A stretch of DNA of 64,000 bases from Faecalicatena contorta (GTDB lineage: Bacteria > Bacillota > Clostridia > Lachnospirales > Lachnospiraceae): assembly GCF_039521745.1 (NCBI RefSeq), contig NZ_BAAACT010000154.1. One strand, 5' to 3'. The first letter of the stretch is position 1. The number at the start of each line of letters is the position of its first letter. Position numbers and translations under genes: made by a program. The notes under the pieces were generated by a model that worked only from the letters and a program-made list of their open reading frames with translations, made no database searches and was not told the origin of the DNA. Below, in pieces: positions 53,436-62,100 of this stretch.

Positions 53436-56400
53436 CTATCGCCGCACACAATCCACGATTTTCCTGCATGCGCTTCTGCATTTACATCCAAGGCCCTGCT
53501 TCAGTACTCTTAAGATGCCCCACATGCCGGACTCAACATCCCATTTTAGGCTTCCTGAACGATAAAGGTAATCACCCGGACAGCACGGAGGATCTAGCAG
53601 CTCCATATTAAAAGTATTCCCAATGCCGACTGCCCCCTGCATAGGGATAATCCTGGAATAGGGGTCAGCCGGCTGCTCTTTCCATTTACACCCGTGAATA
53701 ACAAAGCTTGTATTTCGCGGCTTATCTGCCGGCATCATGGTTCTGAAGACAACCCGTTCTCCGGGATAGGCGGTAAAAACAGGGGTTGCCGGGTCACCAT
53801 GTATCACACTGCTGAATATCTTAGAAATTCTCCAGTCTTTTTTCAGCCGGTTTGCGAACCTCTCGGAGCGGTAATTAAAGCCCTTCTCTCCCGTGTCCTC
53901 CGCATCCGGAGGTTCACCATTGTCTCCCCCTGTGGTCTGTACCAGAGTCCCAGTCTTATCCAGCATACGGATTCCGCTCTGAATCATAACCACACATTCC
54001 CTGAATGGATCCGTTCCAGGTGCGGTAATAACTGCCTCTTCTTCATGCAGTGCCTGAATCACAGAATCCTTCCTATACCACTTTGCACCCGGCGGCTCGA
54101 TGATAACAGCGCCAAACAGCCCATGGTATCTGTGGTTTCTCAAATCTCCAAATGATTGGATGATACAGGAGCCGTATTCCTTATTTGCAAACCATAAATA
54201 TTTTTTGCTCTCGCCCGGCCCTACGGTCTGCTCCCGGTTGTTATAGCCTACGTTGACGCCCGAATCACAGACTGGATCATATTTTAGGAACTGCGGATTT
54301 AAGGATACACGCATGGAGGGTTTATGCGGAAAATCAACGGGCACTACCGGATAGTCAAAATACTGGATCGGCCTATGATTGTCAAAAAGATTATGCAGCG
54401 TGACCTCTATCCAGTCACCTGCATTTGCGCGTAGTATCAATGGCTTTGGCTGATAATCCCACTGCATTGCGTCCGCCGCCTCTTCCAGCGGTACAAACAT
54501 CAGACCGTCCGGGTCATGGTCGCCATGCCTGTTATAGGAAATTCTTCTTTGAATTGCCGCTATTTCATATTTGCGTACAACCGCGTTCACTCCCGGGCAC
54601 GGTGGCAGCGGAAGGATGCGGTCTGGTCCTTTACACAACGGCTTCAAACATTCTTTGCGTTCTCCATAGGCTCGGATGATTCCCCACAAGCCTAACCACA
54701 CGTCATCAATCCCCCCAAAATAGTAAAGATAATCTCCGGGCGCATATTGATCCGTAATATGGATATTAAATGCTTCTGAAATACCGATAGTCTGTGCTGC
54801 CGTATCCGGGGACGCAGGATCAGCCGCTTCCCTTTTCCAATTCATGCCTGTAAGGTTGAAAACATGCTGTTCTTCATGTGCACCGTCCAAAAGGCGGATC
54901 ACGATCTCATCCCCAGGATAGGTTTCCAGAATGGGCGTGGATGGATCTCCATGGTATAGCGAACTGAAAATATATGCCGGGTCGCTGTGGTCCTTCAGGC
55001 GTTCCCGCATAGGCTCCGAGCGGTAATTAATCCCCATAACCCCTGGGTCATCATGGGAGCCGGGAACTGCCGGCGGGTTCAGAGGATTTCCGTCCTTATC
55101 AAACAGCAGTGCAAAATCATGGACAAAAAGCCCGAATTCCCGGAAGGATGTTCCGTCTCTTCTTTTTATAACTGCTTTAGTACCAGATCTCAATTCTTCT
55201 CCCGTGTGTATATCATGGAATGTAGCGCCTGCCTCTTCCACAAAAAGCGAACCGAATACCCCGTGCTGCTGATGGGAATTAGCAAATAAATGGTCATGGA
55301 AAAATACGGCCCGAAGCTCTGCGTTCAGGAAAAACCGTTCTATCAGCGTCTCATATTTTCTTGCCCCTGCGATATTATTCCAGCCATTTGCCGCACCATC
55401 TGAAACAATGGTGTCAAATTTGACCAGATGGATATGAAATCCCACAATGTCTGTTATGGTGAACATTTGAAACGGGCTCTCTTCCAGAAATTCCGGGAGC
55501 AGATTGGTCATCCGTACCTCTACGCAATCGCCTGCATTTGCTCTAATAACAAGAGGCTCCGGACATATCTCTCCGCATGCAATTTTTTCAATATATGCTT
55601 CCAGTCCTCCGTGCTTTAACAGTTCTTCTTTTAATACAAAAAATCTCCCCTGAGGGTCATGCCAGCCAAAATGATTATATATGACATCTGCCTGTATCAG
55701 GGCAATCTCGAATACCTTAACATTTTCTTCATCCTGCACACATTTACAGATACTGCCGTCCGTATGACAGGGACAAGTATCCGTATAAAGTGCGCCCGGT
55801 GCAAAGCCCTCTGCAAAATTTGCTCTCTCTAATTCCGTGGGTTCTATTTTGTTATTTCCTTCCGCGTCCAGAACACCCAGGGGCGGCTGAAGCGGACGCG
55901 CTCCAAATGTGCCGTTGATAAAATTAGGGTATCCCGGATGCCAGGCATCCTTTTTGGGCGGAGCTAAACGGTCTTTCAAGGGCAGAAGCGGCGGTATCAC
56001 TGATCCATCCGGCAGCCTGCCAGTTCCGTCCTCAAGCCTGTCGTGTATCCTCCACAGTGTCCACATTCCTTCGTGAAAATGCGGATAAAGGTGGCAGTGA
56101 AAGATGACATCTCCTATAGTTCCATTCAGGCTCCCTGCTCCATGGAGAATGTCAAGCGTGAAGCATTCCTGAGGACTTAATGATACAGAATCCAAAATCG
56201 TAGAGCTCGGATTATCCCCCTCCAGCTTCCACTGATGGTTGTGCAGATGGAATACATGTGTCTCCTTAACACCGCCGTGAATTAAACGTATTTTAGACGG
56301 ATCACCTACATAAGCCCTTAATATGGGCGGTGCAGGATCTCCATACACCCAGGAACTCATCGAGATGTCCTCTCCCGTATCTCCGTGCCCACCTGTAAGA

Positions 56401-57119
56401 GGAAGACGGTTTCTCATAGGTTCGGATCGGTAGCTGATCGCCGTTGTACTTGACGGCAGGCCGGTGTGCGGGTCAACAGGCGGATTTCCATCTTTGTTTT
56501 TAATCTCCAGCTCATCGTGGAAAAAGATTGCATATTCCCGGAATGAAGGGTGTACGGGATGGTAAATATCGGCGAACAGCCCGCTTTGCAATTCGTCCCC
56601 GGTCTCAGGATCCAGCCATACGGATTCCGGTGCCTCTACTATAATGGCCCCAAATAACCCATGTATATTGGTCCCTTTTTCTCCGCTTCTGGTATCCCCC
56701 ATATCCTGAAAAGAAAAAACTCCCTCCCTTGTTGCATACCATGTATATTCAATCCGTCTCACTGTAGTGGAGTCCTTGTTAAATCCCACACTGGATCCGT
56801 CAGATGTCTGTATATCATAGGCAAGCCCCTGCACATGGATAGACAAAGAGCGGTTAATCGAATGCGTAAAAATAATTGTGACCACATCGCCCACATTTGC
56901 CCGTATAACTAAGGGTTTCACTTCTTCAAAGGGCTGGGGCGGAACTAATGAAAAATTGCGCAGCGCCCCTTCCCGGATTCTCTCTGCATCTTTTTTTAAT
57001 ACATATAGCAGCCCATCTGGATCATAATCGCCATATTTGTTGTAAACAATAGGTATTTGGATTGCTTCTATTTCATAAAATCGGTGTTTTTGTTTATCAG
57101 GATAACAGCATAATTCCAT
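53436..57119 (-). CDS. Six-cupredoxin multicopper oxidase, MnxG-like size
   Basis: 1227 residues, with AGGAGGGAATGTT before the ATG. Three homologous units begin near residues 14, 468 and 850 (YEIEAIQIPIVYN, VFEIALIQADVIYN, YEIAAIQRRISYN), each two cupredoxin domains. Copper ligands occur once: H288 with HLH 291-293, then H341-C-H343, H347 and M352 in unit 1; HIH 562-564 and HDH 608-610 in unit 2. Equivalent sites elsewhere are lost (for example NLTGMNW, VIHGCKW). The type 1 and trinuclear ligands are thus complete but in permuted order. The size resembles bacillar MnxG. No signal peptide. It follows the DUF2935 gene by 11 bp. It oxidises a metal or phenol; which is unknown. Confidence 0.88.
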   Translation of the reverse strand: MELCCYPDKQKHRFYEIEAIQIPIVYNKYGDYDPDGLLYVLKKDAERIREGALRNFSLVPPQPFEEVKPLVIRANVGDVVTIIFTHSINRSLSIHVQGLAYDIQTSDGSSVGFNKDSTTVRRIEYTWYATREGVFSFQDMGDTRSGEKGTNIHGLFGAIIVEAPESVWLDPETGDELQSGLFADIYHPVHPSFREYAIFFHDELEIKNKDGNPPVDPHTGLPSSTTAISYRSEPMRNRLPLTGGHGDTGEDISMSSWVYGDPAPPILRAYVGDPSKIRLIHGGVKETHVFHLHNHQWKLEGDNPSSTILDSVSLSPQECFTLDILHGAGSLNGTIGDVIFHCHLYPHFHEGMWTLWRIHDRLEDGTGRLPDGSVIPPLLPLKDRLAPPKKDAWHPGYPNFINGTFGARPLQPPLGVLDAEGNNKIEPTELERANFAEGFAPGALYTDTCPCHTDGSICKCVQDEENVKVFEIALIQADVIYNHFGWHDPQGRFFVLKEELLKHGGLEAYIEKIACGEICPEPLVIRANAGDCVEVRMTNLLPEFLEESPFQMFTITDIVGFHIHLVKFDTIVSDGAANGWNNIAGARKYETLIERFFLNAELRAVFFHDHLFANSHQQHGVFGSLFVEEAGATFHDIHTGEELRSGTKAVIKRRDGTSFREFGLFVHDFALLFDKDGNPLNPPAVPGSHDDPGVMGINYRSEPMRERLKDHSDPAYIFSSLYHGDPSTPILETYPGDEIVIRLLDGAHEEQHVFNLTGMNWKREAADPASPDTAAQTIGISEAFNIHITDQYAPGDYLYYFGGIDDVWLGLWGIIRAYGERKECLKPLCKGPDRILPLPPCPGVNAVVRKYEIAAIQRRISYNRHGDHDPDGLMFVPLEEAADAMQWDYQPKPLILRANAGDWIEVTLHNLFDNHRPIQYFDYPVVPVDFPHKPSMRVSLNPQFLKYDPVCDSGVNVGYNNREQTVGPGESKKYLWFANKEYGSCIIQSFGDLRNHRYHGLFGAVIIEPPGAKWYRKDSVIQALHEEEAVITAPGTDPFRECVVMIQSGIRMLDKTGTLVQTTGGDNGEPPDAEDTGEKGFNYRSERFANRLKKDWRISKIFSSVIHGDPATPVFTAYPGERVVFRTMMPADKPRNTSFVIHGCKWKEQPADPYSRIIPMQGAVGIGNTFNMELLDPPCCPGDYLYRSGSLKWDVESGMWGILRVLKQGLGCKCRSACRKIVDCVRR

Positions 57120-57130
57120 AACATTCCCTC

Positions 57131-58036
57131 CTAATGCTCACAGCCCGATTCCAAAAGCCGGATATAATGATTTGCTTCACGCAGTACATGATCTGCTAGA
57201 AGAGGAAGAATTATGGATGCGATTTTACAATCCAGAATCCCCTCTGTCCCAGCTGCTTTAAACTCACGGTATTTCAGTGTCTCGTTTAATGATGCTTTGG
57301 CCAGGCCATTCGCCGCCCGGCAATCCTGCTGTCTTGCCCTTTTCAAAAGCTCTTTATATTCCAGCGCAAACTTATCTGCTGTTACAATTAATTCTGATTC
57401 CGAAGGATCCAGCAGCCCCCGGATAAATAAAGCGTGCTCCATCATGATCCTGTTCCAGAATTCTTCTGTCTTTTTTAAATTTTTATAGGAGAGCTGCCTG
57501 TCATTCAATAATTCCACCACTGTAGCCCGGTATAGTTTAGCTTCCCTGAGGATATGCTCAATCAGCAGGGGGTAATTTGCATTAAACAGTGCTCCCCTTT
57601 TGACTTCATCCAAGATATTTTCTTTAAATGCAATCAGTCCGTCTAAAAGCTGCAGCGATCTGTTATTAATAGCATGAACCGCCTTTGTGGCATCCCTGCC
57701 CTCATGCAAATCAAATCCCGGGCGGATATTAAATTCCTGCATGGAAATCCTGCTGTCAATAGATATCCCGCTAAGGTGTTCCGTCCGCCTCTCGGCCGGT
57801 ACTGTAAATTCTGTCACCAGCTCCCCTGATTTCAAAATCATTCTATTGACCCGGTTGCTGCTAATACTCACTGTATCTCTTAACAAGTTCTCAAACTGCT
57901 GTCTGAACCAGTCTGCTCTCTGAATCCATGTTTTATCCACGCACGGGAAGCCCGCTTCAAGGAATAGGCTGTGTTCCTTCATAATTCTAGAAAAAAATAA
58001 ATGTGTCTCTATAGATAATACTGCATAATTTTCCAT
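57131..58036 (-). CDS. DUF2935 protein (ferritin-like four-helix repeats)
   Basis: 301 residues, two DUF2935 halves. Each has regularly spaced Glu/His on helices: LSIETHLFFSRIMKEHSLFLEAGF and LIEHILREAKLYR, then FWNRIMMEHALFIRGLLD and LADHVLREANHYIRLL. The pattern suggests a metal-binding helical bundle. It is transcribed directly ahead of the multicopper oxidase, so it may handle or store the metal; that is inference. A perfect 22-bp palindrome lies 18 bp upstream of the ATG. Confidence 0.85.
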   Translation of the reverse strand: MENYAVLSIETHLFFSRIMKEHSLFLEAGFPCVDKTWIQRADWFRQQFENLLRDTVSISSNRVNRMILKSGELVTEFTVPAERRTEHLSGISIDSRISMQEFNIRPGFDLHEGRDATKAVHAINNRSLQLLDGLIAFKENILDEVKRGALFNANYPLLIEHILREAKLYRATVVELLNDRQLSYKNLKKTEEFWNRIMMEHALFIRGLLDPSESELIVTADKFALEYKELLKRARQQDCRAANGLAKASLNETLKYREFKAAGTEGILDCKIASIILPLLADHVLREANHYIRLLESGCEH

Positions 58037-58054
58037 ACTCTGTCATACCTTTTT

Positions 58055-58076
58055 ATATTAGGGGTTACCCTAATAT
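58055..58076. promoter_or_regulatory. Palindromic operator candidate of the DUF2935-oxidase operon
   Basis: ATATTAGGG (58055-58063), GTTA, CCCTAATAT (58068-58076), a perfect 9-bp inverted repeat 18 bp upstream of the DUF2935 start. It is likely a repressor or activator site, or a 5'-UTR hairpin. A half-site-like TTAGGGGG lies about 35 bp further upstream (on the minus strand, around 58104-58115). The cognate regulator is not in the window. Confidence 0.5.
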
Positions 58077-58167
58077 ATGCGGCAGTAAAGTATATCGTGT
58101 TTTAATCCCCCTAAATAGCTGCTGTCATACATAGAATTATATTTCCAAAATTCATTCTCCACAGACG

Positions 58168-58200
58168 CCAAAAGAGTCCTGCATTTCTGCAAGACTCTTT
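58168..58200 (-). terminator. Terminator of the bacteriohemerythrin gene
   Basis: Stem GAGTCCTGCA (58174-58183) / TGCAAGACTC (58188-58197) with one wobble, followed on the minus strand by TTTTGG. The plus strand has TTTTTC after the stem, so it may be bidirectional. Confidence 0.8.
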
Positions 58201-58217
58201 TTCAAACAGCTTTTTCC

Positions 58218-58640
58218 CTAAAGACGCTCACTGTTTCCCGTCATGAATTTATACTCAGCAACCGATCTGTCAAACCCTTTGATATGCCTATAGAGCCACT
58301 CAATCACATTCTTATTCACCTGCTCCACAAAAGCATTGGAAGGCCCTTCTTCTTCCTCCAGCATCTCGTAAAGTTCTTTTACAACTGTTCTGAGCTTCTC
58401 ATGCTCCTTCTTATGTTCTTTAATCCCCGGATACTCAATCTCTTCCTGGAGTTTCTCCTCCGCTGAAAAGTGGAAATCGGTGTAGTCTGCAAGGTAATCC
58501 AGCGTCTTAATTGCCACCAGCTTATCCTTTCCGCTCTCACAGCTTTCCAGAAGCTTATTGATCTTATCAATCAGTTCTTTGTGCTGTGAATCAATCATAT
58601 CATTTCCTGTTACTAAGCTGTCATCAAATTCTGCTCTCAT
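58218..58640 (-). CDS. Bacteriohemerythrin
   Basis: 140 residues, single hemerythrin domain. Di-iron ligands in order: His in DSQHKELIDKIN, FHFSAEEKLQ (His, Glu), EHKKEHEKL (two His), and YRHIKGFDRS (His, Asp). It binds O2 (or NO) reversibly and may detoxify or sense oxygen in this anaerobe. AGGAGGAAAACAAG precedes the ATG. Its neighbours nudC and the oxidase operon are on the same strand. Confidence 0.93.
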   Translation of the reverse strand: MRAEFDDSLVTGNDMIDSQHKELIDKINKLLESCESGKDKLVAIKTLDYLADYTDFHFSAEEKLQEEIEYPGIKEHKKEHEKLRTVVKELYEMLEEEEGPSNAFVEQVNKNVIEWLYRHIKGFDRSVAEYKFMTGNSERL

Positions 58641-58652
58641 CTTGTTTTCCTC

Positions 58653-59489
58653 CTAAATCTCACCATTTTTAAACTTCATGATCATTTCGTTTGTCAGGCT
58701 GTCTCTCTGGGGGCCCGCAGGAATCTCCTCCCGCTCAAACCATTCTGCCAGGGCCAGTTCTTCCTCATCCAGCGTAATGGAATCGTCTCCGTCCAGATCA
58801 CAGTAAAAACCCATCAGCACAGTGTCACTGAACGACCATGGCTGGCTCTTATAGTACCTGACATTCTTTACCTTCAGCCCCACCTCTTCCATGACTTCTC
58901 TTTTCACGGTTTCCTCCACGGTCTCCCCGATTTCCACAAAGCCTGCAAGAAGTGCGTATTTTTTATATGCCCTTCCGGCATATTTGGACATCAGCAGCCG
59001 GTTGCCGTCGGTCACGCCGATAATCGTCGCCGGGCATATCTTGGGATACTCCATATTATGGCACTCTTCACAATAGAGCATCCGCTCTTTCTTATCTTTT
59101 TTCATCGACGAACCACAGTGCCCGCAATACCTGTGATTCTTGTACCAGCTATACAGCTGATATCCGGTTATCCCCGCAAATGCGCGGTATTGAGGATCTG
59201 CCCTGCGGAAAATCTCCGTATTCTCCATGGTAAATGCTGAAAGCCGTTCTCTGTTGATCTCCTCTACCAGATAGTAGCGTTCTTCATCTATGGAAAATAA
59301 ATATGTATACTCTTCGTATATCTCCTCATTAAGCCGCTCCAGATCCGCAAATCTCGGGAATTCAATTCCCTCCGCCGTATTCTTTATCAATGCGGTATGT
59401 TCCTCATAATATAAGGCAATACTGTCCCTGTCCGGGGGGACCGGGTTGTACCCGTTATCGTATTGGTGTGGTGCAATATCCTGTATCAT
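58653..59489 (-). CDS. nudC: NAD+ diphosphatase / mRNA decapping Nudix hydrolase
   Basis: 278 residues. N-terminal domain, zinc ribbon CGHCG...CEEC, and Nudix box GFVEIGETVEETVKREVMEEVG, followed by the NudC motif SQPWSFSDTVLMGF. It hydrolyses NAD(H) to NMN and AMP and removes NAD caps from RNA. The first Cys pair is intact, so zinc binding is expected. Confidence 0.95.
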   Translation of the reverse strand: MIQDIAPHQYDNGYNPVPPDRDSIALYYEEHTALIKNTAEGIEFPRFADLERLNEEIYEEYTYLFSIDEERYYLVEEINRERLSAFTMENTEIFRRADPQYRAFAGITGYQLYSWYKNHRYCGHCGSSMKKDKKERMLYCEECHNMEYPKICPATIIGVTDGNRLLMSKYAGRAYKKYALLAGFVEIGETVEETVKREVMEEVGLKVKNVRYYKSQPWSFSDTVLMGFYCDLDGDDSITLDEEELALAEWFEREEIPAGPQRDSLTNEMIMKFKNGEI

Positions 59490-59702
59490 TTGTCTTACCT
59501 GCTTTCCCAGTTATCGTATTTATAATAGCACATTTTTCCCCTTGCTGCACCCCGGATATTGACTTCTCCCAAAAACTGTTAAATAATAGTGTTACGATCC
59601 GTGCTCTGCGGTACATTCGCCGTACGAACCTGTTTCTTTTCTGTAACAAAAGGAATTTTAGAGTTTAAATACAGACCATCCGCAAAAAGAAAGGAGCTTA
59701 CT

Positions 59703-60635
59703 ATGAAAATTGTATTTCTGGATGCCAAAACAATCGGGGAGGATATTGACCTCTCACGTTTTGACCAGTTAGGTGAAGTTGTCAAGTACCCCTTTTCCAC
59801 CTCCGAAGAAGTACCGAAACGTGTGAAGGATGCAGACGTCCTCATTATAAACAAAATTACCATCAACAAACAGACTATCCACACCGCAGAACACCTGAAG
59901 CTTATCTGTGTAACGGCCACGGGGACGGACGTTCTGGATAAAAAATATCTCGAAAAGAGAGGCATTGCCTGGCGCAACGTTGCCGACTATTCTACGGAAT
60001 CCGTCGCCCAGCATACCTTTGCCATGCTCTTCTATCTGCTGGAAAAACTGAGTTACTATGACAATTATGTAAAAAGCGGCCGCTATGTGAATGACACCTC
60101 ATTCTCGCATTTTGCAGAGGCTTTCCATGAACTGCAGGGTATGACCTGGGGTATCATCGGGCTGGGCAATATCGGCCGCAGGGTGGCATCCATTGCGGAA
60201 GCTTTCGGCGCTCATGTCATCTACTGTTCCCCGTCCGGCGCGCAGCCGCAGCCCGGTTATTCGCAGGTGGACTTTGAGACACTCCTCGCGTCCTCGGATA
60301 TCGTCTCCGTACATGCCCCTCTGAACCAGTATACCGAGAGGCTGATGGACGAGGCCGCTTTCCGTAAAATGCGGCCCCATGCGATCTTCCTGAACCTGGG
60401 CCGGGGCCAGATTGTGGAGGAATATGCGCTTGCCGCCGCACTAAACCAGAATCAGATCGCTGCCGCCGGCCTGGATGTGCTGGCAAAAGAGCCTATGTCC
60501 GAAGACAGTCCTCTGCGTTCCATCCAGGAAAGCCGGCGGCTGCTCATCACGCCCCACATTGGCTGGGCGAGCGTGGAATCCCGCACCCGCCTTATGGAAA
60601 TCATTGCCGGACAGATCAGTTCTTTCTTTTCTTAA
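59703..60635 (+). CDS. D-2-hydroxyacid dehydrogenase
   Basis: 310 residues from the ATG at 59703 (AAAGGAGC upstream). NAD fold GIIGLGNIGRRVAS; catalytic Arg in NLGRGQIVEE, Glu in AKEPMSEDSP and His in TPHIGWAS. It reduces a 2-keto acid (lactate, glycerate or hydroxyisocaproate type); the substrate is uncertain. Its 3' end overlaps the convergent lspA gene by 20 bp. Confidence 0.93.
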   Translation: MKIVFLDAKTIGEDIDLSRFDQLGEVVKYPFSTSEEVPKRVKDADVLIINKITINKQTIHTAEHLKLICVTATGTDVLDKKYLEKRGIAWRNVADYSTESVAQHTFAMLFYLLEKLSYYDNYVKSGRYVNDTSFSHFAEAFHELQGMTWGIIGLGNIGRRVASIAEAFGAHVIYCSPSGAQPQPGYSQVDFETLLASSDIVSVHAPLNQYTERLMDEAAFRKMRPHAIFLNLGRGQIVEEYALAAALNQNQIAAAGLDVLAKEPMSEDSPLRSIQESRRLLITPHIGWASVESRTRLMEIIAGQISSFFS

Positions 60636-61095
60636 AATGAAACACCGAAGACAGCATCATAAGCACGGCCCCCGCAGCCAGGAAAAAGTCACCGAGATTA
60701 TACGTAATCCTGGTGATTTTTTCCCATTTTGTTTTAAAGCCAACGTAATCAATCACATAGCCGCGTATCCATCTGTCAAAGGTATTGCTCCACGCTCCGG
60801 CTGTCATTAGGGACAGACCCGCTTTTTTCAGGTAATGTCTCTTTCTGACCAGTGTAATGCACTGATAGATCGTAAGCAGCATCGTCACGATGGCAGAGGA
60901 TACCTTCACGAAGTCCTGATGGTCTTCGAACAGATTCAGGCACATCCCTTTATTATATACTTTCCGGATCAGAATCCTGCCCTTGCATGCGGTGCGCTCT
61001 TCGCCCTTATTCATATATCCTTCCACATAAGACTTTATCGCAATATCAATCAGCGCAAGGCTCAGCGTCAGACTCATTAAAACCAAAATAATCAT
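60616..61095 (-). CDS. lspA: Signal peptidase II-like aspartic protease
   Basis: 159 residues, four membrane helices. The motifs are divergent but placed as in LspA: VYNKGMCLNLF (NxGxxF), NTFDRWIRGYVIDYVGF (first catalytic Asp) and TYNLGDFFLAAG (second Asp). It cleaves the signal peptide of diacylated prolipoproteins made by Lgt. Low conservation suggests a second or specialised copy; that is not certain. Confidence 0.82.
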   Translation of the reverse strand: MIILVLMSLTLSLALIDIAIKSYVEGYMNKGEERTACKGRILIRKVYNKGMCLNLFEDHQDFVKVSSAIVTMLLTIYQCITLVRKRHYLKKAGLSLMTAGAWSNTFDRWIRGYVIDYVGFKTKWEKITRITYNLGDFFLAAGAVLMMLSSVFHFKKRKN

Positions 61096-61105
61096 GGGGC
61101 TCCCC

Positions 61106-61891
61106 CTACTCTTCAGTCATGGATTTTATTTTTTCTTCCGCTTCCTTTGCCTTTTCCTTGACGGCCTCGGCCGCATCCTCTGCCTTTTCCTTTAAAGTAC
61201 CGGCAGCCTCAGCAGTCTTCTCCTTCACTGCATCAGCAGCCTGCGCGGTTCTTTCTTTTACGGTATCCGCTGCATTCTCCGTCTTTTCTTTTATCGTATC
61301 TGCTGCATTTCCTGTCTTTTCCTTTATCGTATCTGCAGCATCCTCTGTCTTTTCTTTGGCAGTATCTGCCGCTTCTTCCGTCTTATCTCTGACATTTTCA
61401 GCTGTAGTACCTGCTTTTTCTTTCATAGCCTCCACAGTGCTCTCTGCTTTTTCTTTCACTTTCCCGGCCATATCCACGACCTTCTCCTTCACAGCGTCTG
61501 CATAGTCCCCTCCCTCAGCCGCAGCCTGCTCCGGAACTTTTGATCCGCAGTGCGGACAGAACGCCATATCTTTTGCAACCGACTTGCCGCATCCTCCGCA
61601 GGTGACATCACCTTTCACATCCGAAATCTGCTGCTCATATTTACCGATGCTTTCCTCTCTGTTCTGAATCGCATCACAGATACCGATGGCCTCTGAATCC
61701 ACTACCTCACCGTCTTTATAATGGTTATAAACCATCTTTCCAAGTTCAGCATAATCTCTCTCATTGCCGCGTTCCAGCGCTCTGATCTGATTGCGCAGCC
61801 TCTGGACCTCTACTGCCTCCCCCGCTTTATTTGTCACTGTTTCCGCTGTTTCACCGATTTTTCTGCCCAAGTCTTCAAAAAATGATTTCAT
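61106..61891 (-). CDS. Zinc-ribbon protein with LEA-like 11-mer repeats
   Basis: 261 residues from the ATG at 61891 (GGGAG upstream). An N-terminal coiled-coil segment (FEDLGRKIGETAETVTNKAGEAVEVQ), then a zinc ribbon CGGCGKSVAKDMAFCPHCG. About 130 residues of Ala/Lys/Glu repeats follow (DAADTIKEKTG, NAADTIKEKTE, NAADTVKERTA), as in LEA group 3 or apolipoprotein-type amphipathic helices. No membrane segment. It may stabilise proteins or membranes under stress or in spores, which is inference. lspA lies 10 bp downstream. Confidence 0.8.
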   Translation of the reverse strand: MKSFFEDLGRKIGETAETVTNKAGEAVEVQRLRNQIRALERGNERDYAELGKMVYNHYKDGEVVDSEAIGICDAIQNREESIGKYEQQISDVKGDVTCGGCGKSVAKDMAFCPHCGSKVPEQAAAEGGDYADAVKEKVVDMAGKVKEKAESTVEAMKEKAGTTAENVRDKTEEAADTAKEKTEDAADTIKEKTGNAADTIKEKTENAADTVKERTAQAADAVKEKTAEAAGTLKEKAEDAAEAVKEKAKEAEEKIKSMTEE

Positions 61892-62100
61892 ATCTGTATA
61901 TCTCCCTTCGTATTTAAATCCTGTCACATACGGATTCATATTTATATACATTATACCCCATAATATGCCAACTTCAACCGATTTCCTTTTATTTAATAGT
62001 ATTTTAAGTACTGATCCTGATTATAGCATCCCATAAGATCCCCGCATATTCTGCTATCGGATGTTCATATACATATTAAAAAACAGAATGGATAATTGAA

